64,000 bases of DNA from Candidatus Competibacteraceae bacterium (lineage in GTDB: Bacteria > Pseudomonadota > Gammaproteobacteria > Competibacterales > Competibacteraceae), in assembly GCA_016712625.1 (NCBI GenBank), contig JADJQQ010000029.1, positions 372,001 through 436,000 on the forward strand, read 5' to 3'. Made by a program: the position numbers and the translations under genes. Each line of letters opens with the position of its first letter. The first letter of the stretch is position 1. The notes under the pieces were generated by a model. It ran no database searches. It was not told the origin of the DNA and saw only the letters and a list, made by a program, of their open reading frames with translations. Below, piece by piece: positions 10,795-18,981 of the stretch.

Positions 10795-11778
10795 GAGTAA
10801 TACATTTTGTTCATTGGCCTGCGAGTGGTATTACAGAAGTTATTCGTCAGATTGTTGTCTCGTGTAAGAATGATAATGTAGACTATTCTGTTTTTCTCTT
10901 AACAAGTGATGAAGAGTTTGATTCAAATTTTCGGTGGTGCCCTAACCGATTTCAGTTTTTTTATGATAAGAAAAAATTAGCAGCTATACTAAGGTGCTTA
11001 AAAGCCATACGTTATAGCAAGCCTCATATTATACATTGCCATTCAATATCTCCAGCACTCATTGCATGTTTTTTGTTTCGAGGAAAAAAAGTTTTTCATC
11101 TTCATAATGAATATCCATATCTTTTTGAGAATAATTATTATTATAAAGTAAAACGCTTTGTATTAGATTGGAATGTATTGGTTTTTTCGTATTTTTTTTA
11201 TATGCGTTAGTAACAAAGTAACAAATCGTCTCAGTGAATTAGGTATCAGTCAGGCAAAATTTTTGCCGAATTGTATTGAAAAAGTGGGTCCAATAAAAAA
11301 AATCAACAATGAAAAGCTTAAATCTACGATCAAAGCTGTTACAATTAGTCGCCTGCATCCTCAAAAAAACCTTCTTAACTGTGTAGAAGCAATTGCACTT
11401 CTTCGAGAAAGAGGTTGCTCAATTAGTTATCATATCTATGGAAAAGGTGAGCTTGAAGAGGCGCTTGCTAAAAAGATTCATGAGCTCAATTTAAGCAAAC
11501 AAGTTATCTTGGCAGGATATACTTTTAACCCTGCTCAGGCTCTCATGGATTTTGATGTATATTTGTCAGGGTCTTTGTATGAAGGTTTTCCCTTGTCACT
11601 ACTTCAGGCTATGCGGGCCGGAATCCCTATTTGTAGTACTAATGTAGGGGAACTTGTGATGAATTTAAGTGATAAAAGAGATTTTTTTGAAATAAAAGGA
11701 TTCTCTTCAGAGGCTATTGCCGCTGTCATTCAGATGATTCTTAGGGTGTTAATTTATGAATATCTGTTTCGTATATAA
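10776..11778 (+). CDS. GT4-type glycosyltransferase, one frameshift
   Basis: GT-B glycosyltransferase. N-terminal features are VIHFVHWPASGITEVIRQI and IIHCHSISPALIACF; C-terminal features are AVTISRLHPQKNLLNCVEAI, IYGKGELEEAL, LAGYTFNPAQALMDFDVYLSGSLYEGFPLSLLQAM and ICSTNVGE. Frames change in the eight-T run 11192-11199; removing one T joins VLVFSYFF to ICVSNKVTNRLSELG. ATG 10776 is chosen because upstream codons lie inside CapA. The 3' end runs 23 bases into the next gene and the usual last helix appears short after AAVIQMILR, so the natural end may be disturbed as well. Confidence 0.78.
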
Positions 11779-12944
11779 AGAAGATTATCCTTGGGATGTT
11801 AGGGTAGAAAAAATTTGTAATAGCTTGATAAAGGAGGGGCACTCCTTATTTCTTGTTTGTAGGAATACCAAAAATAGACAGCGCAAAGAAAAATATAAAG
11901 ATATTCAATTGGTTAGACTGCCATCTTTTGGGGGTAGTAAAATTGGAAATATTGCTTCTTTCTCTATTTTTATAAACCCTATTTGGATTTATTATATTTT
12001 TGATTGCGTGCGTCGGCATAAAATTAATTTGATAATTGTACGAGATTTACCGTTAGTTTTAGCAGCGGTTTTGGTAGCAAAAATCTTTAAAATAAAGATA
12101 TTTTTTGACATGGCAGAATGCTATCCTGAAATGTATTCAGCCATGCTTAAATATGGTAATAATAAATTTCTAAACTTTTTTCTCAGAAATCCACCTCTAA
12201 CTAATATTATAGAATGGTTAGCTATAAAATCTGTAGACCATACGTTTGTGGTTGTAGAAGAGTCAAGAGATAGGTTGTTAAAAAAGGTATCAGATTCAGA
12301 GAAAATATCGATTCTCGGAAATACTCCGTTTTTGTACGATATTACGTATAATGAAGCTGAAGATGACCATAAGAAATCATTAAAAATCGTGTATGTGGGC
12401 TTTATAACTTCCTTACGAGGAATTGAGAATGCCATTTTAGGATTAAAAGAATATTATTCTATTAATTTGGCAACAGCAGTTAAATTTGAGTTGCACATTT
12501 TAGGTGATGGAAGTGAATTAGAATATTTAAAGAGTTTAGTTGTAAAAGTAAAGCTTAAGGATTTTATTTTTTTTCATGGATGGGTAAAACCAGAGAATAT
12601 AAATTCATTTTTTAAGCAAAGTGATATCGGTATTGTTCCTCATCGTGTTTGCGCGCATACAAATACAACTGTGCCAAATAAATTATATGATTATATGGCT
12701 ATGGGGCTGCCGGTATTAGCTAGTAATACAAAATCTGTAAAAAGAATTATCGAAGAATGACCAATGTGGATTAATCTTTGAGGATGGTAATTTTACTGAA
12801 TTTGCGAAATGCCTTAAGCAGTTAGAAGATTTTAAAACAAGAAAATTGTTAGGAAGTAATGGTAGGCGTGCTATCGAAGAAAAATATAATTGGGATAAGG
12901 ATGTAATGAGCTTAATTTCTATAGTTCATAAGGCCGGTATTTAA
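11756..12944 (+). CDS. Family 4 glycosyltransferase, one frameshift near the end
   Basis: Retaining GT-B glycosyltransferase starting NICFVYKEDYPWDVRVEKIC, a WbuB-like N-terminus. It also has INLIIVRDLPLVLAAVLVAK, KIVYVGFITSLRGIENAILG, LHILGDGSELEYLKSLV, FFHGWVKPENINSFF and NKLYDYMAMGLPVLASNTKSV. The frame stops at 12760. A break at about 12757-12765 restores QCGLIFEDGNFTEFAKCLKQ and then WDKDVMSLISIVHKAGI, ending at TAA 12942-12944. The full product is about 396 residues. It is the last gene of the + strand glycan cluster and is followed by a terminator. Confidence 0.8.
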
Positions 12945-13047
12945 TATCTCCCCGAAAGTCAATTGGGGTTCCTCGCCGTGTTTATGAACCAAAACTAAAT
13001 TAGGGCGGGGTTACTGATGGACTCGAGCCACCCAATACCCCGCACCC

Positions 13048-13084
13048 CTGAATCAGATTGTACGCCTGATACAGTCTTTTTTTT
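13048..13084 (+). terminator. Intrinsic terminator of the glycan cluster
   Basis: Arms CTGAATCAG (13048-13056) and CTGATACAG (13066-13074) pair with one mismatch around a nine-base loop. TC and eight T (13077-13084) follow. It lies 104 bases after the last glycosyltransferase stop on the same strand and before a gene on the opposite strand. A second longer-range pairing, GCGGGGT (13005-13011) with ACCCCGC (13037-13043), lies just upstream. Confidence 0.65.
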
Positions 13085-13119
13085 GCTGTTCAGACCAACT
13101 TAAAATCTATGGGGTAACT

Positions 13120-14233
13120 CTAAGATTTTGTAGGAGCAGTTATTGAAGAAGAAGCAGCGGCAGCAGCACCAATATCAACTTTATAGCCCGCTTTATTTAC
13201 ATTACCGTTATCGTCTACAACATATAAAAAGGCCGCTTCCCCCTTGTTGAAGTTGCCTTGGTTTACTTTGATGGTTATTGAGCTGTCGGACCATGCAGTA
13301 GGTATTTGGACTTCGTACAGTGGAGCTATCATAATCAGCATTATTTCCCAATTCGATGTGTGCCCAAGTCCCATTATCTATATAGACATTATCTACATAG
13401 ATATCCGCACCCCCATTTGCAGCACAACTGCCAGCCGCATCTAATCCCCAATAATGACCGATACGTAATTGGCTTAGATGGCGGTCAGCAGCACATCGGG
13501 TTTGTGCAGTTATATCCCAATCCTTAGTCATTTTATCCCCCTGCTTAGGATCATTTGAGTACTGTATGACTCTTCCGGTTTGAGTGGTTGCAGGGTTGGA
13601 TTCTTTAAAGTAGACCTGATAATGATACCAAACGCCACCTTCAACTGGCTTCCCAACCCAATAGGTATGCTGCATTTTACAACTGGTATCATCAATATTC
13701 ATATTTTGATAATTACATCCTAGACCATATCTGTAAGTAATAGTGTCGTCTTTACCATAGAGCCGCCACGGTTTAAAGTTTCTACTATTATTATCAACTC
13801 GATCAACGTAGAACCAATAATCCATATAAAATTTGGAGAAAGTGGCATTTTTGCTAAGCGAAACGTTGTAGATACCGTTTTTGAAAGGATGCCATGCACT
13901 CATGCTTCCAGCATGAGGCTTAGCCGTACTATATTTTACAGCATTAGAACCTTCTCCAACCTGCCATTGTCCTATTTTTGCTTGATTGACTCCAACATAT
14001 CCACCATTGGGCCTATCTTCAAAGTCATCCCATAGCCAAGGCTGCGGTGTAGGAGTTGGCTTCTGACCAAATCCATTGCCTGAAATAGTTACTGAATTAT
14101 CTTTAGCAACAGAACCATTAACCCCACTGATAGCAGGCTCGCTATGTGCGTGTAAAGTATATACAGCCATGGATAACCCAATTATTTTTATCAAAGAATT
14201 GGTACTTAGATTTGTGTTGAATTTGGTGGTCAT
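13120..14233 (-). CDS. Secreted protein of unknown function, one frameshift
   Basis: Starts MTTKFNTNLSTNSLIK with a hydrophobic stretch ending near LHAHSEPA, so a signal peptide is likely. GGAGAG lies seven bases upstream of ATG 14233; the longer upstream extension is not needed. Visible parts: an IPT/TIG-like SVTISGNGFGQKP around residue 48, then a beta-rich domain (WLWDDFEDRP, FYMDYWFYVDRVDN, GGVWYHYQVYFKES, GGADIYVDNVYIDNGTWAHIELG) like those of concanavalin-type lectin folds. The frame breaks near 13315. One added base joins NADYDSSTV to YEVQIPTAWSDSSITIKVNQ and the end at 13120 (AAAAASSSITAPTKS). About 370 residues. It is downstream of the riboswitch-controlled PKD gene on the same strand. 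Function unknown; a surface or matrix role is inferred. Confidence 0.65.
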
Positions 14234-14484
14234 GCTGATCTCTCCGTTAAATTCATTTTTCAAAGTATTACACAGCAATAAGTGCAAAATCAATTTAGGA
14301 GTTACACAAAGGAATTGAGGTAGTTAATCCGGCTTTGCTAAATGGCTGCTGAATCGCTAGGAAACTCTGCGCAGGAGCAACAGAAGGTGTAACTTCTGAG
14401 GTGTGATTAGGGGTACAGGTTCAATTTGACTGTGCTAAGTAAGAAGTCTGCTAGACTCTTGAGATCGCCTCAGTGAAATCTACT

Positions 14485-14518
14485 CATGGCGATCATATGG
14501 TTATATATGATCGCCATG
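14485..14518 (-). terminator. Perfect 14-bp inverted repeat after the PKD gene
   Basis: Arms CATGGCGATCATAT (14485-14498) and ATATGATCGCCATG (14505-14518) are fully complementary around a six-base loop. It lies 19 bases after the stop of the PKD gene on the - strand. No T-run follows, so it may be a transcript-end stabilising hairpin or part of a factor-dependent terminator rather than a classical intrinsic one. Confidence 0.5.
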
Positions 14519-14536
14519 TACTGTACCCATTTAATT

Positions 14537-16221
14537 TTAATTTCTAGTAATAACCACGTTATTGAGAGTGGTCGTATTAAGCACTGTTGCGTTGTGACTG
14601 GTAAGCGCCAAGCCTACATAGACGTTGGTAATCATGTTTATAGTAGCTGATCCTACCTTAGTCCAAGTTGTGCCGTTGGCCGATTGGTAAGCAGTAAACA
14701 CATTGCCAGAACGCACCAGTTTGACCCAGTAGGGAGCCTTAGCGGCGACGGTGCCAGCAGTGTGAGCACTCAATCCAGCGGTCACTGCCCGACGCTGAAA
14801 AGCGACTCCATAGCTTGGGGTAAGGGCCACCATTGCGTGCCGAGCGTTGCTGTCTAGGCTCTCTCGGATCATCACACCAGACTTGGCCCAAGCATTGGTA
14901 TTGGTCAAACCAGACACCCGCGCAACGATGGTACCGTCTCCGGTTAATGATTGATAAACAAAGTGGAAACTATCACTTTTACCCCAGATGTCGGTACCTG
15001 CGCCTTTAATGGTGTATGCGCCATTAGTATAGCCGGCGCTTCCTGCTAAATTGACAGTCCCGATGTCTTTTTGAAGCCAGGGAGCGGGTAGAACTGTGTT
15101 GTCTGCTTTAACAGTGATGGTCACGGTTTTGACGGTGCTGGCGCCGCCTGGGCCGCTGGCTATCAGGCTGGCGGTGAAGGTGCCGGCTTTAAGGTAGGTG
15201 TTAGAGGGGTTCTGCAACGTGCTGGTGTTGCCATCGCCAAAATTCCAAGACCAACTGGTGGCGTTCGTCGAACTGTCGCTGAACTCAACTTTTAAAGGCG
15301 CGGTGCCGCTCGTCGGCGTTGCGCTGAAATTGGCAACGGGCGCGATGGCGGTGACTGAAATGGTTTTAGTGGTAGTAGTGCTGCCACTTGCGTTGGTCAC
15401 AGTCAACTTAACAGCATAAGTGCCCGCCGCGCTATAGGTCTTAGAAACTTTTGGTGTGGTGCTGGTGGTGCCGTCGCCCAGATCCCAAAGGCGGCTAGCA
15501 ATGATGCCGGTCGAAGTGTCGATCAATGTGACGACCAACGATGCGACACCAGAAGTTGGGGTGGCGTTGAAACTGGCGCTCGGCGCGGGGGTTGTGGGCT
15601 TGCTGACTGAAATGTAGCCGGTTTTGGTGGCGGTATTGCTGCCCCCTGGCCCAGTAGCAGTTAGTGAAACGGTATAAGTACCCGCATTTGAATAGGCCTT
15701 GGAAGGGTTCTTGTCAGCGCTGGTGGTGCCATCGCCGAAATTCCACAGCCAGCCCGTAACGTTACCGGTTGAGCTATTAGCGAAAGTCACGGTAAGCGGC
15801 GCGACACCGGAAGTGATGTTTGCGCTGAAGTTGGCGCTAGGAACCGCAAACGCGATGGTATAACTAAATTCTTCGGATAAATTGCTTTCATTGGCGGCGC
15901 TATCATAAGCCTGGATAGCGAAATAATAGGTCTTGCCATCCTCGAGACCATCAATGGTGGCAGGAGCACATCTGTACTTACCTTAACATGGGAGCTATAA
16001 GCGTCGCCGCTGCTGGTTTCGCTGAGGGGTCTGGGGCTGGTTCCATAGTAAACTACATAACCGGCTACCGGGTTAGCACTGGAACTGTAACTGGGATTCC
16101 AGCCCAGCTTGATCTGAGCGGCGAAAGCCTGAGCGGTGAATAAAACGCTTAGTACGCTTACCCAGGCCAATAAACGCCAGATAGGTTTGAGCAGCATCGA
16201 TCGTGAAACTGTGGCAGACAT
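14537..16221 (-). CDS. Secreted multi-PKD-domain protein, one frameshift
   Basis: Begins MSATVSRSMLLKPIWRLLAW with a hydrophobic core and AQAFAAQ, a typical Sec signal and cleavage site. AGGAG sits upstream of the ATG at 16221. Order of parts: a fibronectin-III-like segment (LGWNPSYSSS, VAGYVVYYGTS, GKTYYFAIQAYDSAANES), three PKD repeats each with a WxFGDG/WDLGDG motif, and a C-terminal beta-sandwich (DIWGKSDSFHFVYQSL, SGVMIRESLDSNARHAM) like DUF1349/concanavalin domains. The frame breaks near 15970 after VKVSTD; one base restores APATIDGLEDGKTYY. Repaired length is about 560 residues. It has no catalytic motif I recognise and probably acts as an adhesin or carbohydrate-binding matrix protein. 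The upstream c-di-GMP riboswitch fits that role. Confidence 0.8.
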
Positions 16222-16317
16222 TATCTAGTTCTCCTGAGTTATAAATGCCCCGCGAACATGGCATTTTCCCAGAAGAATTGAAGAATTATGCTATCTCTGG
16301 AACGCTATTTTGTTCGC

Positions 16318-16412
16318 TTGGCGACCCTGCGACCCTGCTTCAATGTTCCGAAGGTTAGGCCAGTGGCTTTGCGTCGCTACCTTTCGGCAGCTTTGCCTTT
16401 AGCAAGCAGGTA
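16318..16412 (-). promoter_or_regulatory. Cyclic-di-GMP-I (GEMM) riboswitch
   Basis: Read on the - strand, this leader has the conserved GEMM core. GGCAAA is followed by a stem closed by a GAAA loop (CTGCC GAAA GGTAG), then GACGCAAAGCC and ACTGGCCTAA (complement of 16355-16375), and a second stem-loop region ending in GCAGGGTCGC. The order and spacing match the Vc2-type c-di-GMP-I aptamer. It lies about 97 bases upstream of the PKD protein start at 16221, on the same strand, so it is expected to control that gene by c-di-GMP binding. The expression platform was not resolved; no clear terminator is visible in the remaining leader. Confidence 0.85.
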
Positions 16413-16513
16413 CTAATATAGGCAATAAAAATTTGCCATGCAAGCATTTTTGGCTCAAATAATTTAAAAAAAGATAGAATGTATTATTTTTCATATAAAT
16501 TAGCTCAAAATGG

Positions 16514-16560
16514 ACTGATTATGTTGAATAATAAAATAATAATTATTATTAATAATCAGT
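16514..16560 (-). terminator. AT-rich hairpin after the zinc-ribbon gene
   Basis: Outer arms ACTGATTAT (16514-16522) and ATAATCAGT (16552-16560) and inner arms AATAATAA (16527-16534) and TTATTATT (16543-16550) form a long hairpin 20 bases past the stop of the - strand zinc-ribbon gene. It is probably a transcript end separating that gene from the riboswitch leader. Confidence 0.45.
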
Positions 16561-16579
16561 ATTTATGTAATTTTCATGA

Positions 16580-17770
16580 TTATCTTTGTTGTATCCACTC
16601 ATACTGTGTCCGATTTTTCATCAGGCCAGTCTGGGGAGCGGCGGAATATTGCCAAGCGGCCAAGCTGCCAGCCAACAGCAAAGCGCCCAAAAGGATAGCG
16701 AAGGCGATCTTCCAACCGCTGTAGGGGCGTTCGCCTTGCACTTTGCCAGTTCGGCCGTTCACCACGAAGCGATAGGTTTTGCCGCGAAATCGGAATGCCG
16801 ACAGCCAGATCGGCAGTAAGATATGCTTGAACCGAATGTCATCATACCGAGTGTCGGTGGCGTGGATACGCTGCTGATCGCCGCCAATGTCCTGCCGTAT
16901 ATCGCCCTGAATGATCCATGCCATCCGTTCGCGGGCGCGTTCAAAACCTGGCTCCAGCGCCACTTGATACATTTCGCTCAAAAAACCGCTCAGATATTCT
17001 TCCTGATACGGTACCAAGTTCGCCAAATCCCAAGGCTCTAATTGTTCGGTCACCGCCTGGGGAAGCGAGCGGCTGGCCAGCACCAACACATCGTCAAAAA
17101 AGCGTGATACCGTGCCCGCCGCTAGTGTCCAACGCACCTTGATGACGGTGCGGACCCGCTCTACTTCTTGGCCGTTTTCGATGGCAAAATAGCGCTCCTG
17201 CACGTGATAGTTGTCACCGCGTTCTCCTTGATAGCGGGTGGTGGTATCGGCGTCATAAGTCCAATAGGGCACGTACATTCCCACCAGGCGATTATCGTTA
17301 CGGGCATAGTGCTTTAACTTGCCCGGCGCGAACCACAGCCCGCCCAGCCACTGTTGAAACACCGCCCAGGCTTGCTCGCGCCGGATTTGAAATGGCAGCA
17401 ACGCCTGTACCTCCAATTGGCGGTGGCGCTCGGTTTTCGCCACCACCGGCGATCCACAAAAAGGGCACTGGCCAGCGTGGGTGGCGGCGTCGAAGCGGTA
17501 AGCGGCGTTGCAAGACTCGCAGTGGATGGCGATGTTTTCACGAACGACGGCGTTTGTGGCCGACTTTGCTAATACCTGCCGAAAATCCTGTTCGAGGATT
17601 GGAGTCGCCGGACTCGCAATCTGATGTTGGTAGCCGCAATAGCGGCAGCGCAACGCGCTGGCGTCAGGGGCATACTCAAAAGAAGCGCCGCACTGCGGGC
17701 AGGGAAAACGGCGAGGGTCATTCTCGGAGTCAGCGGAAGAGTGGGTCTGAGGGTCTTGGGGCATGGCCAA
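16580..17770 (-). CDS. Zinc-ribbon membrane protein of unknown function
   Basis: About 396 residues. The N-terminus has two zinc-ribbon modules: CPQCG...CRYCG (about residues 24-45) and CESCN...CPFCG (about 83-105). A long soluble domain follows (LVGMYVPYWTYDADTTTRY, VRWTLAAGTVSRFFDDVLV, ILLPIWLSAFRFRGKTYRFVVNG). Near the C-terminus is one transmembrane helix (IAFAILLGALLLAGSLAAW). Such proteins are often mislabelled as PriA or helicase relatives because of the zinc ribbon, but no helicase motif is present. The start could be 17770 (MAMPQ) or 17764 (MPQ). It is transcribed divergently from the MoxR ATPase with 140 bases between them. Confidence 0.75.
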   Translation of the reverse strand: MAMPQDPQTHSSADSENDPRRFPCPQCGASFEYAPDASALRCRYCGYQHQIASPATPILEQDFRQVLAKSATNAVVRENIAIHCESCNAAYRFDAATHAGQCPFCGSPVVAKTERHRQLEVQALLPFQIRREQAWAVFQQWLGGLWFAPGKLKHYARNDNRLVGMYVPYWTYDADTTTRYQGERGDNYHVQERYFAIENGQEVERVRTVIKVRWTLAAGTVSRFFDDVLVLASRSLPQAVTEQLEPWDLANLVPYQEEYLSGFLSEMYQVALEPGFERARERMAWIIQGDIRQDIGGDQQRIHATDTRYDDIRFKHILLPIWLSAFRFRGKTYRFVVNGRTGKVQGERPYSGWKIAFAILLGALLLAGSLAAWQYSAAPQTGLMKNRTQYEWIQQR

Positions 17771-17910
17771 AGCTCTTGCAAAGGAGTTCTCGGATTTTGA
17801 AAGAGTCTACCAGCAGCGTCTTGCCGGTGTGATCTCTAAAGTAGCGTCGAGCGGAAACGATCTTTTCGAATGTTATTACGGTATCTGCGTTTGATTTTTC
17901 CAAGGGAGTT

Positions 17911-18981
17911 ATGGTGAATTCGGCTATCGAACTCACGTTGACGCAATCTTTCGATTTTCTGCTCCACGTCGCGGTGGTGCGGCCGGTTTTCCTGTGGGGC
18001 GCGCCTGGCATCGGCAAAACAGCACTGGTCAATCGCTTCGCGGTGGCGGTCGGGCTGGAGTGCGTGTCGTTGCTGGGCAGCCAATTGGCCCCGGAGGATT
18101 TGCTGGGCGTACCAAAAATCGACGGTGATTGCTCGCGGTTTTTCCCGCCCGCCAACATCGTCCGTCAGCAGCCGTTCGTGCTGTTTCTCGATGAACTCAA
18201 TGCCGCCAGTCATGATATTCAAAAGGCGTTTTATTCGCTGATTTTGGAACAGCGGGTGGGCGAGTACCGTTTGCCCTCCGGCACTATCGTCATTGGCGCG
18301 GGCAATCGGGCCAAGGATGCCGCCATCGTCAAGCCGATGCCGTCGGCCCTGATCAACCGGCTGGTGCATATTCATCTGCGCGCCCAGCACCGCGAATGGC
18401 TGGCGTGGGCGGTGGATGAGGGCGGCATTCATCCATGGGTGGTGGAATACATTCAGCTTCGTCCCGACCACCTGTGGAACGAGCCGCCGAAGCATGAAGA
18501 GCCGTTTTCGACCCCGCGCTCCTGGCACATGCTGTCCGACGCTTTACATTCCTACGGGGATACGCTGGGCGAGGACATGCTTGAAGCGCTGGCATTTGGC
18601 TTGCTGACCCCGGCCCATGCCGGCCAGTTCAAGGGCTTTATCAAGCAGTTGCGGCAACGGCACACGCTGGCGGCGATTTTGAAAGGCGACGCCCATTGGC
18701 CCGCCGATCCAGCGGATCGGGACATTCTGTATTTTCTGGCCCAGTCGTTTCGCGGTTATCTGCGCAAGGAACTGCCGGAGGATGAAGCGTCGCTGCGCCA
18801 GGAACACAAGCAATTGTCGATGCGAGCGAAAAATCTGCTGCGGGATTTGGCGCGAATCAGCGTGGAAATGGCACAGACCATTGTGATCGAAGACGACGAA
18901 GGCCAGCGCTTGCCGCCCTGGTTTCTGGTGGAGGTTGCCAGAGATTTGCCGCGCTTGGCGGAGCGCCGGACGAGCAAGTAA
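17911..18981 (+). CDS. MoxR-family AAA+ ATPase
   Basis: A 356-residue AAA+ ATPase with Walker A GAPGIGKT (Lys36), a SQLAPEDLLGVP segment, Walker B VLFLDELN, sensor region IVIGAGNRA and an arginine-bearing SALINRLVHIHL. MoxR ATPases act as chaperones that remodel or assemble partner complexes, usually with a VWA-domain protein encoded next door. Here that is the immediately following gene, whose ATG overlaps this stop (TAATG at 18979-18983). GGGAG precedes the start. The client is unknown. Transcription continues in the same direction into the toxin-antitoxin and RNA-repair genes, but gaps of 70-100 bases make a single operon uncertain. Confidence 0.88.
   Translation: MVNSAIELTLTQSFDFLLHVAVVRPVFLWGAPGIGKTALVNRFAVAVGLECVSLLGSQLAPEDLLGVPKIDGDCSRFFPPANIVRQQPFVLFLDELNAASHDIQKAFYSLILEQRVGEYRLPSGTIVIGAGNRAKDAAIVKPMPSALINRLVHIHLRAQHREWLAWAVDEGGIHPWVVEYIQLRPDHLWNEPPKHEEPFSTPRSWHMLSDALHSYGDTLGEDMLEALAFGLLTPAHAGQFKGFIKQLRQRHTLAAILKGDAHWPADPADRDILYFLAQSFRGYLRKELPEDEASLRQEHKQLSMRAKNLLRDLARISVEMAQTIVIEDDEGQRLPPWFLVEVARDLPRLAERRTSK

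Noticed and set aside
14300..14440. A second GEMM-like riboswitch before the secreted protein at 14233
   Set aside because: On the - strand AGCAAAGCCGGATTAAC recalls the core, but the GAAA-capped stem and GACGCAAAG context are missing.
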